This document shows, piece by piece, positions 11,906-24,365 of a stretch of DNA of 64,000 nucleotides (position 1 is its first letter; each line of letters opens with the position of its first letter). Location of the stretch: assembly GCA_030549775.1 (NCBI GenBank), contig CM060178.1, positions 72,358,652-72,422,651 of the forward strand. The letters are read 5' to 3'. The notes under the pieces were generated by a model. That model saw only the letters and a list, made by a program, of their open reading frames with translations. It was not told the DNA's origin and made no database searches. The position numbers and the translations under genes were made by a program. The stretch is from Tamarix chinensis. Its lineage: Eukaryota > Streptophyta > Magnoliopsida > Caryophyllales > Tamaricaceae.

Positions 11906-14900
11906 TTAGCAATATTAGTATTTTATTAGTATTACTATTCTTAAATTATTATTTTATGCCTAACCCTATTATTACCCTTAGCCTTAAAATACTAGGGTTC
12001 CTATTACTAGGAGTAATAGTATTACTACTATTATTAATATCACTATTTTTGCTATAACTAGTATTAGTATAATTATTAAAATAAATAAATCTATTAGATT
12101 TAATGATGTAAATATGGCTATAAAAATTAATATAAATCTATTTTAACTAGTAATAATCTAGTAGGCTAACTTGAGGATGAAAACCCTATTTTTCCACTTG
12201 TAAAGTTTCCTTTAATAATAGTAACCATAATCTTAGAATAAAATAGGAAATAATAGTATTTTTGGTAGGAGGGAAACTAATCCTTAGTTTTCCCCTCTCA
12301 CAAGTGAAATCAGTCAAAACCCTAAGGAGGCATAGGAGGGTACTCTAAGACCGATGTCATATTAGGTAAGGGTGTAGCTAAGGCCTTATGTGTGTTATGT
12401 GTATTATATGCCTTGAATGCCGTGTATAATGATATGTTGTGTATCTTGTACTATGGTTATAACTGTTTTATGTGTAGCGCAACTTAGAGTTGAGGTATGC
12501 TCTTGGGTTCTCTTATGGCATGTGTACAGTATGTTTGTTTTGTGAGTGGTGATGTGAGGTGATATGGCCCTTTTAGGATATGCATGCTAGGATAATTAAT
12601 GTAGTGATATGGGACGGAAGGATGGAAAAGGGAAAATGAGGATGTAAGGGGACTAAGGGGAAGTGAGTTGACCAAGGGGAAATAAGTTGACCAAGGAATA
12701 AGGGATTAACCTAAATATCCCATGATTGATGAGAGGAAGAATAAAAGGGGACTTTAAGCAAAATAAAATGGATGAACTTTGTATGGGATAATCTAGGGTT
12801 TGCATGGGAGAATATAGGATTTTGCATAGGAATCTTAGGGTTTTGCATGAACACTTCGAGGGCTTGCATGGGATGGATAGAATCTGCATGGGGGTAAACT
12901 TTATGTATGAAAAGTTACCTTGGGGTGTGAGGAAGGTAATGGAAGAGTTGTTTGGGTGATTGGATGCTTTGGGTGAAAAATAGTACGTGGGACAGTATAA
13001 GGGTGTATAGGAGACTGAGATAGGGTTTGAGAGGAAACCCTAATCTGAGAACGTAGAAAAAGAAAAACAAATGAGGGTGAGTGGAGTATGAGATGATGAT
13101 GAAAGATTTTCATGTGTGGGGCGGGCATGGGTATCATGGGAAGTAAGAGCGAAAGGTGAGAAATGGAAGGGTGACATGTGAAAAAGAGGATGTAATAACC
13201 CATTTTTAACTAGGTCTAATTGCATGTAATTAATTACATAAATTATTGTAGAACATTTTATAGCTTCAAGATTGTTTTGGGTGATTCGGTAGTAATTGCA
13301 ATTTTGCGTTAAAGCGTACTTTGCATATAAAATACTATTTATATATGTGAAATTTTAAGTTAAAACATTTAAAATATTCTTATAAAATTCTATTTAGGTC
13401 CTAAATTTGTTTAAATGTAAATATAAAAATTTTGGTTTAATTTTATTTGTGTTTGTTATCCCTTTTGAATTTTATACGCAAAATATATAATTAAGGTATG
13501 CTAGCCAAATATCATATTAAATGTGTGTTAAAAATTATGAAAAATTATATTTAGGTTTTAAATAATTAAGTAGGATGATCTAGAAATTTTCGTGATTTTA
13601 GAAATAGTTTTGGTATTTATGTTAGTAATTACCTTATAAGCTTGTTAATTAACCATAATTTCATTATTTTATATATCACCACTTGTTTTAAATTAATAAA
13701 ATTTTACATGTGAGTTTAAAATATTATTTTAAAGGTTTTCATAAATTTTCATAATTTTATGAGATTTTTTGCCATTTTTATTAATTTTATCCTCTTTATT
13801 AATCTTTATACCACTAAAAATAATGTATAAATCCTAAAGTTAGTGTTCATGCACGAAATTACTTCCACTCAACCTTCTTCACATGCATTATCCATGCTTA
13901 AATCTGACCTTGTACCTGAACACCATCACCTCCCCCATCCCTTGATTGATTGATTGGTTTTCATAACTTTATTAAACCTAAATACACTCCACCATCTTAC
14001 ACACTCAACCATCTTATCCTTTATCATTCAAGTGTTTAACAAGCTACCTCTGTCCCTCTTTTGGCTGCAGATTTTTGGTTCCTCCATCCCCTAATTATAC
14101 CCCATTTGTCTTTCTTTGTTTTCATTAAGCATTTGTCTCATTTTCTCCTCTTGGTTGCTCCCACCTTTCTCTTTATTTTGGTTATTTTTGCTAAGTATTC
14201 TCAAGCTTTGATGAGCTTATAACCAAGATCCATCCTCCTCTCTTTATCCTTATTCTCTTGTTTTCACTTCTACATTTCCTTTTATATAGCCTTTAATTAT
14301 TTTTAAATAAGTAAAGAATGTTAGATTTTTGGTTAAATTGTGAAGTTGCCATCTTTTGTCTTCTCCTCTTGTGTCTCCATATTTCGAAGGTGTTGATATT
14401 CTTTTGGGAATTCTTTGTGTTATTTTTCTATTTATTCTTCGAAAGAGGTAACCCATCTGCTTCTACTAAATATATAAAAATCATGTGATAGCATATTTGG
14501 AGTTTCTTATGTTATGCTTAAGTGTAATTTATGCTTTCTTGTAATCTCATAAAAAGTATGCATGCATCATGTATTGTTATTAATTTCTCTAAGTTGTTGA
14601 CCATGTATTTTTATTCAAGGATATGTTAAATTTACGTATTTTAAATATATGTATGATAGCATATTAAAAAAGGATTGCTTATGTTAAAATAAGTATGCAT
14701 GATGGCAGTTTTATGTGCTAAATGAGCTTAATTATGTTTTAGGGGAAAATGGTATTTTAGTCACTGCTGAAAATGTATAGAATTTTTATCTTATATTAAT
14801 GTACCTATTTTAATGTTATTTATCCATACCATGAATTTTTCTTAATTCTAATAACAATTGGTATTAAAGTGGGAAACTATTGAGTAAATAACATATAATG

Positions 14901-15925
14901 GCATTTTGGTCGTTTATGGCTTATTATGCCTTAAAAGGTGAATAATTGGAATAATATGACCTTAATGGATTCCTAGGTTGACCTTAGATTTAACTTTGAT
15001 TTTATTTTGGATTTTTGACCTGATGATCGACTTGAATAATTGGAAATAAAATAAAAATGGTTAAGAATGAAATTGGAATCATTGTGCATTATGTGATATT
15101 TTATTATCACCTTATTAAGATATTAATATTTAAAGTGGAAGACCTCGAGATTTGGGAATGTTTTCTCTCTAGGAGTAGCTACCCTAGAGACGAGGTAGGA
15201 TTCCTCAATTTGTTTGGGTTCTGGTGTGTCGGTTGTGCCCAATAAGGCCTTAGTCTACTCTATAGGTGACCTACGGGCCCTATAGGGGGTATCGATACTT
15301 AAGGATTAGGTGTCTGAGGTGAGGAGGGTATTGTGTGCCTTATGCCTCAGTATGACCAGAGTGTTGTTATGCCTCTAGGTTGGATGGTTGGAGGGTAACG
15401 TGATGTCTTGTGCACCGGTATGACCGGTATACTGTTATGTCTCCGGGTTATTATTGTATTCCCTCGAGTAATTAAAATATAAATATTTATTATATAAGGA
15501 TTTAAATGGATTGTTGTGATTTGTCGATTTAGTAGTTGCCTCCGCACACTATTTGGTTTTGGTATATTGGTTTGATAGTTGCATTCGTGCACTATTTGGA
15601 TTTGGTGCATTGGTTAGTAATTATCTCAGTGATTTCCTTATCATGTTACAAGTGGAGTAGATATGGTTATTGTGAAAGACCTTAACATGGTTTGGTGTTT
15701 TTCTTTTCATGGAACACCCTCGGTATAATTGGATTAATAAAATATTTGTAATATGGTTAAAATTGATGTGATGGACATGTGGCATATGGTATTATATGAG
15801 TTATGGTATAAATGTGGCACTTTGTTATGGTATGTACTATTTAACGTGTTATGACATGATACTTTGTGTTACCTTCTATGTGTTCCTTGTGATATTTACA
15901 TGCTTAGTATTGTATATTGGTTTAC

Positions 15926-15943
15926 TCGGTACCGTTGTACTGA
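15926..15943 (+). promoter_or_regulatory. Conserved LTR hairpin 1 (copy in I)
   Basis: A 7-bp stem TCGGTAC/GTACTGA, with one G-T wobble, closes a CGTT loop. Equivalent stems occur at the same relative position in B, E, G, H and K. The role is unknown. Confidence 0.5.
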
Positions 15944-16252
15944 TGGGTTCCGTTTCATGGTCCCTTGCCTATTCAATGGGCAGTCTTTACCTTGCAAGAG
16001 TACTTTGAGGGTATAAATTGATGACTTTTGGTAGGGGTTGAGAGTTAGGACTATCCGGTGTCCATTCCAGCATCTTTTGATATGTATATCTTTTGGACTC
16101 TCATGTCCCCTTATGTATTTCTTTCCTTTGTCATTTATAACTCTTTTGTTTAATCTTGTGTTATCAGAACAATTTAATATTGTAATAAAACCTTTCTCTT
16201 CTTCTTATCCATTGTTATTCTTAATTTAAGTGGATAAAAGTTTTAGCCTTAA

Positions 16253-16296
16253 CACTTAGTGTAAGAAAGGTAGAGGAACCAGACTTATACTGAGTG
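16253..16296 (+). promoter_or_regulatory. Conserved LTR 3'-terminal hairpin 2 (copy in I)
   Basis: CACTTAGTGTAAG (16253-16265) pairs with CTTATACTGAGTG (16284-16296) over 13 consecutive positions with two G-T wobbles. It lies 79 bp from the LTR end. Confidence 0.55.
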
Positions 16297-17287
16297 TGAC
16301 GGTAACACCCATTGATTTTATAAATAATGCTTCCGCAAAATGAAAATTTTTAGTAGTAAAAATGGGGGTGTTATTGAGGATGTTAAGGTTAGCATGGCCA
16401 GCTAGGGTTTGGTGTGGTCACCCAAGGTTTCGGGGTCACACGTGTATTTGAGGGAGTAACGTGAGATGATGAGGGTTGAATCTAAGGGTTGTGATGTGTG
16501 GAGTGTTAAAATATTTTTGGTTGCATGAGGCAAAGGAGGATGGGCCAGATAGGCTAAATTAGGGTTTTCGGCGAATGGGCTTAGTGGTGTTAGGTAATGG
16601 GTCTTGACCCACACACTAGAAGTTGGCCTCTAGTGTGAGTAGTGGAATAAGGAAAGGATGTTAGGAGGTGTAGGAGTCTCAAGATATGGGATAGACCCTC
16701 TTGGGAGGATAGAAGTAGAAGGTTGGTGACATGCATGTCAAGGGTGAAATATTATTGAATAAGACACTAATCATTTAAAGAGGAAGATTGTTGAGCTGGG
16801 CCCAAGCCGGTCCACTGGGAAATAATAATGGCGAGGAGCGTTTTGCCCTGCATGATTTTCAGTCCACCGGCTATAATAGTGGGGGATTCAATGCTCAAAA
16901 AAACAAACTTAATGAAGCTAAGACATGGGAAATACACTAAGTAATTATAGTGAAACACCATGTGAGTCGCGGCCAGACTGGTTCACCGATGAATAATAGT
17001 ACCTAGGAGCGTTCTACCCTAGAGATCAATCCACCGGCGAATAATAATGGTCAGGAGCATTCTTCCCTGTATATATTATGGTCTAATGGCTATAATAGTT
17101 GGGTTCCCATACTCACATGGATTAATAAAGAGTATGTGTGAAATGGATATATTGTTAAGAGAACTAAAGAACAAGTTTATCTAGAGTGTAATCCGGCCTC
17201 ATTATCTATAGTTTTATATGTTGCCTATATGATCATGCTTGTGTTATATGCCTTATACGTTTGGCCTTAATTGCATGGTTACCTTGC

Positions 17288-17306
17288 TTAGTACATAGCG
17301 TACTGA
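17288..17306 (+). promoter_or_regulatory. Conserved LTR hairpin 1 (copy in H)
   Basis: TTAGTACA and CGTACTGA pair with one wobble and one mismatch around a TAG loop. It is followed by a CACC-containing stretch and 'tgctcattgccacgag', the same order as in E. Confidence 0.45.
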
Positions 17307-17685
17307 CCACCCGCTTCATGAGTGTTGCTCATTGCCACGAGTAGAAGGCCCTTCTGACTTTGTGCATGTCAGTGATGCTATTTTTGATGCCTACGACACT
17401 TACGAAGCATCGGGCGGGGCTGAGAGTTGAGCCTGGACCTAGCCTAGGGATCAAGAGTGACCTAGCCAGACTCTATCTTCCCTTTTATTTTTCTTGTATC
17501 ATTATGATTTGGTTGCATTCTGTTGTATGGTGTTTTCTGTCGTTGGGAACTTTAAATCCTTACTTTTGGGTTGTAACTCTTTGTTTACCATAGTCTTATT
17601 TTCTGTATGGTGAATGATTCAGTTCTTTTATGAATGCTCCTTTTAATTATCGACTTGTGTTGATGTTAATCCTATTCAACCTTAG

Positions 17686-17731
17686 CACTTGGTACTGGAA
17701 TGGTAGGAGTGAATCGGTCTGGTACTAAGTG
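17686..17731 (+). promoter_or_regulatory. Conserved LTR 3'-terminal hairpin 2 (copy in H)
   Basis: CACTTGGTACTGGA (17686-17699) pairs with TCTGGTACTAAGTG (17718-17731) over 14 consecutive positions including three G-T wobbles. The same place in E, G and I holds a stem with different bases but preserved pairing. Confidence 0.55.
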
Positions 17732-20700
17732 TGGCGGTAATATCTCCAAAGTTTAAATTTTTGTTATTTTTCTTCTGTTGAACCTTCTTATTAAACGAAA
17801 AAATTTAGTAGTAAATTTTGGGAGTATTACAACTTAGCCTTATTTTAACCTTCAACTAATATATATTTACTTATAAATGGAATCTAACAATATCCTTGAT
17901 AGACTCATGTTGTATTTGCATAAGCTAAAGAGAATCGAGAATAGTGGACAACAAAAGAGAATAAGTGCAATACTCTAAATTAGTGGTGTAAGGTGGATCG
18001 TTAAAAAAATTCATAAAATTACCTATATCAACAAGGTATATATTCATTTAGGGAAACCTATCATTAAATAACTCCTTAATTAAGTGCGCTTAACTTGGAG
18101 CAATGTAATGATGGGTGACCACTTGGGAATTTCTTTTTTTCTAAATGTGTGTGAGTTGATAAAAAGTACACTCAAGAGGACTTGTATTGATTTGTAGAGC
18201 TGATTATTGATCCTAAAAGCACTCCAAAGTAACTACATGCAACCTTGGTGAGGTTGGGGTGTTACAATAAAGATCTTCAAGGGTTATACAATTTGGTATT
18301 GTTAAGGAATGCATTTATGTCGAAGTTAAATGAAGAATGAAGAACAATAAGTGAAAATAAGGAGGACACTACCAAGCAATGTTGAATTGCCCGTGTAGTT
18401 GTTGCAATTCTATGGTGATTTAGTTTTTAAGTTTAATTATGATTCATATTGTATCTTATATTTTGAGTCTTATATTTTATTATTTCTAGGATTTTTTTGT
18501 TAGTCTATTTAAGGGATACTAATATAAACCCTAGAAACAATGGTAAAGAGTGAGTGAGTATGTAACACCCCTAAAATTTATTACGGAATAGTTTTCATTT
18601 AAGTGGAGAGACTATTTAAACATAAAACGGTTGTTATCACTGTAATCGATATAAGTTTGGCCATAAATCATCCTCATACCAGGTAAAGGCAAAGGTAAAA
18701 GAAAATACAAGCCATGGTATATATAGAAGAAGGACATTCCATAACATAAATAAGAGTTAGGTGTTCATTTCAAAAGTAGAAATAAATCACATAAATACGT
18801 GTTCAAATGAAAATAGCAAAGAGGAAAACCAGTTTAAAATAACAACTGGATAATACAACTCTCTAGCACCTAGCCCCAGTCATATAACGGTATCACACCA
18901 CCCTGATCAGAGCATTCATATGATGTGAAGTCATCTAGTGAGTCCTCATTTACTTGTAGAGACTTAGAAGCATTCTCTGCTCGTGGGAATGATCATCACC
19001 CATAATAAAGATGATTGGTACACTACATACTAGGTAAGATAAAAATAAGATCAAGAATGCCAAATAAATTTATAATGACATGATAAAAGTTCACAAGTGC
19101 ATAAGTTAATATTACCAACTTACGAATATTCTCCGAACATATAATAATAGTGCAATGATAACTATTTCATGATTTTATTCATGTTGGCTTAATGGACCCA
19201 TTATTCTCAACCAGTGGAATGGTAATCATGCATAAATTTTAGGGAAGGACTCTCCTGGCCACTATCCTCACAACTGGATTGGTAATTAAAGTGCAACCTT
19301 AGGACAAAATGCTCCTTGCCACTATTCTCACTAGAGGATCGGTAATTAATTTACAAACAGTCTTGACCCACGTGGTATTCTACTATAAGTAATTAGTTTC
19401 TTAACAAAATTTATTTTCATCTAATAGTTTAATTTACTTAACTTCAAGACCCCAATATTTTCACCGGTGAAATGGTAATAGGGTACAACTTCACGACAAG
19501 ATAATTCTGGACATTATTCTTGTTGGTGGATCACTAGGTTCAACTAGCCCCAGTTTAATTAGTATTCCAATTTAAAGATTCATGTATTAATTATGCTTTA
19601 TTTATTCTAATTTCATCCCACATTCATGTACACCTACTTATGTAAGGCACTATCTTAACTCCTACCTTGAAAAAACCCTATTTTCCCTTAGAAACCCTAA
19701 TCTCACAACCCTAGCATAGTCTCTCCTCTAGTTCCCCTTGAGTCCCCGATTTACCCAACCAATCTCAAAATGTTATTAGGAACCACATATATAAGATTCA
19801 TGGCCTATTACCCACATTTTACACATATGATAATAACTAGCCTCTAGGGTTACTATTTGGGCCTCCTTTAAAACCCTAATTCTCATGTTTACCATAGCTT
19901 CTTCTTTGATGCTAGTCTAGTCTTCAAATTCCATACCGATGTATGGAATGTTATTGCTCACCATTACCTCAAACATCGGGGCCTAACTTCCACATTTTAC
20001 ACATGTGATAATAATCTACCTATTCGGGCCCCTCCAAAACCCTAATTTCTTATTTGGCCATAAGTACTTCCTTTGACCCCACATACAAACAAATTTAGTA
20101 TATATTCCAAGAAGGTTATTCTTAACGTCATGTTCCAAGGTTGTATTAAATGCGATAATAGTTTACTCCTAGGGTTACTCCTCAGCCTCCTAAAACCCTA
20201 ATTTCACCTTTTGGTCATAACTCCTTCCCTAGTGCTCAAATGACTTCCCATATTTTCATGAGTACCCATGATGCCATCATTAACTTTTTATCCAATCACT
20301 ATTACCAATATCCCACTTTACTCACCTATGATCATAAATTCTCCCTAGGTTTTACTTATCACGTCTATAGCCTTTCTCCCCCATAATGTATTTATTATAA
20401 GCCCCTTGATTTTTGCCCTAGTTATTTCATGTAGTATCCCCGACCTATTATTTGCCAGTTAGCACCCTAAAGTACCCAACATGTTTCTTTTTATTGGATT
20501 GACCAAAATACTCCTAGGTCACTAGAACCCTACTTCTATCATTCCTAAGTTAGAGGACACCCAACACAAGGGACTATTCAACTTTTCATATATTTAATGT
20601 CATAAAAGGCATGGACATGATTATACATAAACACTTGAAATCAACATAGTCATGACTACACAACTTTCTTACCTGTTATTATCATCAAGCCAAAATTACA

Positions 20701-21516
20701 TATACAATATTAGAGTCATTTAACATTTCATATATTCCATCATACATTAACACATCAAGGACATATATTATAATATAGAAAAACCATATCAATGATTGTA
20801 TCCTTACCAAAATGGCTCCGGTCTCTAAGTATGCACAACCTATGCCTCCTCTTTCGTTATCATCATAATGTTGCTTATAAAATAAGGATATACACATTTT
20901 AAACTTTCCTTTCTCTTGTATTCTAAAGAAGACTTTAACCTAAAGAAAGCTAAAAGAGGAGAAAGGAAACAGAAGTAACCAAAGTGGGAAGAAAATTGCT
21001 CAAGGTGGTACATGATGGTGGTCATGGGGGTAGAGGTGGCAATGGTTGTTTTGGAGAAGTGGGTGAGAGTTGGTAGTTTAGAGTCAAGGTGGTGGTGGAA
21101 AGTGGTGGTTGCACTGGTGGCCGGTGGCGGTGCATAGAGAGGATTGGCCAAAAGGGAGAAATAAGGAGGAAGAGAAAGGAGGGGTTTGCGGTGGTTACCC
21201 TAGTCGGTGTACCTATGTAAGGTGGCTCTAGTGTGGTGGTGTCAAGGTGGGACGGGAAAAGGGCTAGTGGTGGTGGCAGTGGTAGTGCAACCAACTATGG
21301 ATACAGGCATAGGAGAAAGGAAGGGGAGGAGGAAAGGAGAAAAAGAGTGGCATGATAGGCATGAGTGGGGTGTAGGCAGAGAGGGAAGGTGGCAGGATGG
21401 TTGGTCAGGCAACAGTAGAACTGTAGAGCTGGCAGGGACAGAGGATGGAGGAATAACATCACTCAACATGTAGGCTTACAAGTGGAAGAGAAGAGAAAGG
21501 AGAGGTTCTGGTGGAA

Positions 21517-21524
21517 TATATATA
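21517..21524 (-). promoter_or_regulatory. TATA box of the K 3' LTR
   Basis: TATATATA, read on the minus strand, lies in the same sequence context as 28522-28529 in the other LTR copy of K. Confidence 0.5.
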
Positions 21525-21951
21525 GGTAAGGGAATTTAAGGGAGAGGAGAAGAAAACAGGGAGGGGATGGCAGCTCAGCATGCATGGCTATAAGGGGTGG
21601 TTACAGGTGAGTACGAGGTAGGGTGCAAGGGTATGGTGTAGGGATAGGGACAGGGGTGCAACCAACATGCATGGTATTGCATAATTGAGAGGAGAAAGGT
21701 GAGGGAGATATGAGGTGTGTAGGGGAGGGATGGTTTGTGTAGAAACGGAAAGGTGAGGGCGAGACGAGGAAGAAGATGTGTGGGGAAGGAAGAAAAAGGA
21801 AAAGAAGGAAAAATAAATAATAATAAAAATAAAAAGAAGAAAGAAGAAATAAAAAAAGAGGGATGGGCCTAGGCTCGCCTAAGGGAGGGAGAAGAAAGAA
21901 AAAAAAGAGGGAAGGAATTGGGCTAGGATGATGTAGCCTAGGAAGAAAAAA

Positions 21952-22062
21952 AGAAGAAGAAGAAGAAGAAGAAGAAGAAGAAGAAGAAGAAGAAGAAGAA
22001 GAAGAAGAAGAAGAAGAAGAAGAAGAAGAAGAAGAAGAAGAAGAAGAAGAAGAAGAAGAAGG
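21952..22062. repeat. (GAA)n microsatellite
   Basis: About 36 uninterrupted GAA units in the U3 of the K 3' LTR; on the minus strand this is TTC, as in LTR H. Confidence 0.97.
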
Positions 22063-22265
22063 GAGAAGGAAAAAAAGGAAGAAAATAAAATTTTAGGTGT
22101 GGAATTTATGTCATATTTTTACAAGTAATTTTTCTATTAGTAATAATAAAAATTTTACCTATAATTATTTTAAGATAATTAAATAAAAAACTAAAATTTA
22201 GAAATTAGATTAAATTAAAATGTTGATAAATCAAATTTAGAATTTTAAAATTCTGAGGTATTACA

Positions 22266-22291
22266 TCACTACTCTCTTAAAAGAAGACTTC
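22266..22291 (-). promoter_or_regulatory. Polypurine tract region of element K
   Basis: On the minus strand a purine-rich stretch with TTTTAAGAGAGTAGTGA lies immediately before the LTR start TGTAATACC. This is the expected site of plus-strand priming. Confidence 0.5.
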
Positions 22292-22389
22292 ATCCCCGAA
22301 TTCACAAGTCAAGATTAGGCAAGGAGCAAAAAGGAATGTAAGAAAAGGTGATTCTAGTGTTTATCTTTAACAGATAGGACATCGTACTA

Positions 22390-23600
22390 CTAGATACTAT
22401 CCCTTAAAAGAAAGTGATCTTGGAGTCTAACACATCTGTAATGAAGTGTTCGAGGTATACCTCTCGTATGTCCTTCTCTATCTCCCAAGTGGCTTCTTCT
22501 ACTCCATTGCAGATCTAAAGGAATTTCATGAGCAGAACTAAGCTTGTTTGGGTTTGGTGTACCTTGGTGTTTAGAATTCACAAAGGCCTCTCCTCATAGG
22601 TTAGAGAGTCGTCCAGCTCGATCTGATTAGACCTGATCATGTGGAAGGGATTTGCAATGTACTTCCGCAATTGTGAGATGTGGAAGACGTCATGGACTTA
22701 TGCTAGTTCTAGAGGGAGCACCAAACAACAATCAGTCATGCCAAATTTGTCAAGAACCTCATAAGGGCCAATATACCTCGGGCTCAACTTGCCCTTCCTA
22801 CTAAGCTTCTACACTCTCTTGGTGGGTGAAACATTCAACAGAACTCTATCCCCTGACTCGAAACTGTTACTACTGCATCTCTAATTTGCATAACTCTTCT
22901 ATTGACTCTAAACCACTCTCATCTAGTCTTGGATCAATGGGACCTGTTGGGTTATCTCCTAAATCATCTTAGGCCCAAGCACAATAGTCTCGTTGATGTC
23001 ACTCCAACACAAGGGTATCTGGCACTTTTGTCCATACAGTATCTCAAAAGGTGTCATCCCTATATTGAAATGATAATTGTTGTTGTATGAAAACTCCAAA
23101 AAATATAGACGATCCTCCCAATAACCTTGAAAATCCTTAGCGCAAGCCCGTAACATGTCCTCTAGCATCTGGATTGTATTCTCAATATGTCTGCTCGTAG
23201 CTAGGTGAAAGGTGGTACTCATTTTCAACTTTGACCCCCAAACCTCCTGTATCTTCCCCTAAAAGTGTAAAAGAAACCTTGAGTCCCTATCTAAGATAAT
23301 GTCTTTAGGTGTACCATGCCTGCTAACCACAAACCTCACGTAAGCATTGGCTAATTAATCCATGCTCCAGATCAATTTCATTGGTACGAAGGCTGTTGTC
23401 AATCTACCAACAATGACCCAGATCCTATCACACCCATTATGAGTCCTCTTTAATCCAATCACAATATCCATAGAGATGAATTCCCATTTCCATCTTGGAA
23501 TTTCCAAATATTGGACTAACCGTACAAGTCTGTGGTGCTCAAACTTAATTTTCTGAAAGGTTAGACATCTTACCCCCAATAGATCCGCTTAAGGTCCTTG
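22390..23600 (-). pseudogene. Integrase and chromodomain-like tail of K
   Basis: Minus-strand fragments match the gypsy integrase. At 23355-23579 WKWEFISMDIVIGL and DRIWVIVGRLT mark the first part of the core. At 22959-23228 IENTIQMLEDMLRAC, then YNNNYHFNIGMTPFEILYG, mark the end of the core and keep the expected acidic residue. Towards 22430-22520 VEEATWEIEKDIREVY resembles the C-terminal chromodomain-like segment. Several stops and frame changes separate the pieces, so no functional integrase is made. Confidence 0.85.
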
Positions 23601-24013
23601 TACAACTTGTCCCCTCCTGGATGCACGAAGTAAGGGAGTACAATTTCCTTCTTCCAAAATTTAGTGCTTCAAATTAGCATAACTCTAAGATGCACACCAA
23701 CGTCCCTTATAGCAAATTATACCATCCTCATGTATCTAGAATGCTTTAGCCTGACCATCCTGTATCTTCTGTTGGATCCTCTCAAGTTTATTATCTCTAG
23801 GTTGTTTGTTTAAATCTGATTGAACACTATCGGTGCAATTGACAAGGCACTCATACTAACCTCTAGGTCACCCTATTGAATCAGGTCTACCCCCATCTCA
23901 CCGAGTTCCTCAAGTAGTTGATTAGCCACCATATAAGATTTCATAGAGCGTGATATCTTCCTACTCAATATATCTACGACAACATTGGCCTTACCCTTTT
24001 AGTTCTTTACTAG

Positions 24014-24340
24014 CTATAGCCATCTTTTCTGCCTCATATTCAAATCCTTTTGAGTGAATATATACTTGAGACTCTTGTGGTTGATATAAAATTTACAACT
24101 CATTCCACACAAGTAGTGTCTCCATATTTTTAGCACAAAGACAACTACAATCAATTCTGAATCATGAGTTAGGTATTTTTGTTTATGCCGCTTCAATTGG
24201 CAGGCTGCATAGGCAACCACATTACCATTCTGCATCAATACACACCCTAACCTGTGCTTAAACGCATCATTGTAGATCTCAAAATCATATGACCCTATAA
24301 GTAGAGTTAAAATAGGCGTTGTAGTAAGGTGCTTCCTCAA
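24014..24340 (-). pseudogene. RNase H domain of K
   Basis: The 108-residue frame holds the gypsy RNase H block: FEIYNDAF near the first catalytic Asp, LGCVLMQNG, HDSELIVVVFVLKIWRHYL, then HKSLKYIFTQKDLNMRQKRW. This is the best-preserved part of the polyprotein. It follows RT on the minus strand as in intact elements but is cut off by stops on both sides. Confidence 0.9.
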
Positions 24341-24365
24341 ATTTTGGAATGTACTCTCATAGGTA

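Larger units (their letters stand above)
13191..16375 (+). mobile_element. Solo LTR I, forward, nested in LTR H
   Basis: This 3185-bp element begins TGTAATAACCC and ends GGGGGTGTTATT. It is flanked by an exact 5-bp duplication GAGGA (13186-13190 and 16376-16380). It is the forward counterpart of element A, with almost the same length and the same 'gcaccggtatgaccgg' modules near 15412. It carries the conserved hairpins at 15926-15943 and 16253-16296. There are no protein domains. It must be younger than H. Confidence 0.85.
9707..17831 (+). mobile_element. Solo LTR H, forward, carrying nested LTR I
   Basis: It starts TGAAATACCCCAAACC and ends GGGAGTATTACA. Removing nested element I leaves about 4.94 kb. 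It shares order and sequence with E (54086-58279) and, in reverse, with C: an AT-rich head, a pyrimidine-rich U3, a TATA box at 10691, an ATT-rich tract, 'aaggcc..gtgtgttatgtgt' near 12390, the CCACCGG..ATAATAGTGG modules, and paired hairpins near 17288 and 17686. Flanking R1 sequence matches copy 2 across the insertion, although I cannot see a clean 5-bp duplication. There is no gag-pol. The Ser/Phe/Lys-rich frames at 9999-10708 are artefacts of the TTC repeat. Confidence 0.7.
613..18560. repeat. Dispersed repeat R1, copy 1 (interrupted by A, J and H)
   Basis: Segments 613-1358, 4550-4908, 9689-9706 and 17832-18560 align in order to one continuous stretch at 28713-30697. Landmarks include 'ggaccataaaa' with 'tttcaagaaa' near 685-705 (copy 2 near 28792-28815), 'aggttatttataatgaatta' (4618, copy 2 29556) and 'caactaatatatattt' (17851, copy 2 29902). 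R1 has no coding capacity. The identity of R1 is unknown; a TATA-like stretch near its right end would fit a degraded LTR or promoter region, which is only a guess. The breaks mark the insertion points of elements A, J and H. Confidence 0.75.
18561..22265 (-). repeat. 3' LTR of gypsy element K
   Basis: The 3705-bp LTR has plus-strand left edge TGTAACACCCCTAAAATTT and right edge GAGGTATTACA. It contains reverse CCAC..GTGG modules (19185-19520), a reverse TATA box (21517-21524), a purine-rich block (20950-22080) and a (GAA)n run. It abuts the polypurine tract of the internal region, which proves that this class of long terminal sequence is a gypsy LTR. Confidence 0.85.

Noticed and set aside
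22390..22581. 63-codon minus-strand frame starting MNSKHQGTPN
   Set aside because: It is mostly a different frame from the chromodomain-like tail, where the VEEATWEIEKD reading is recognisable.
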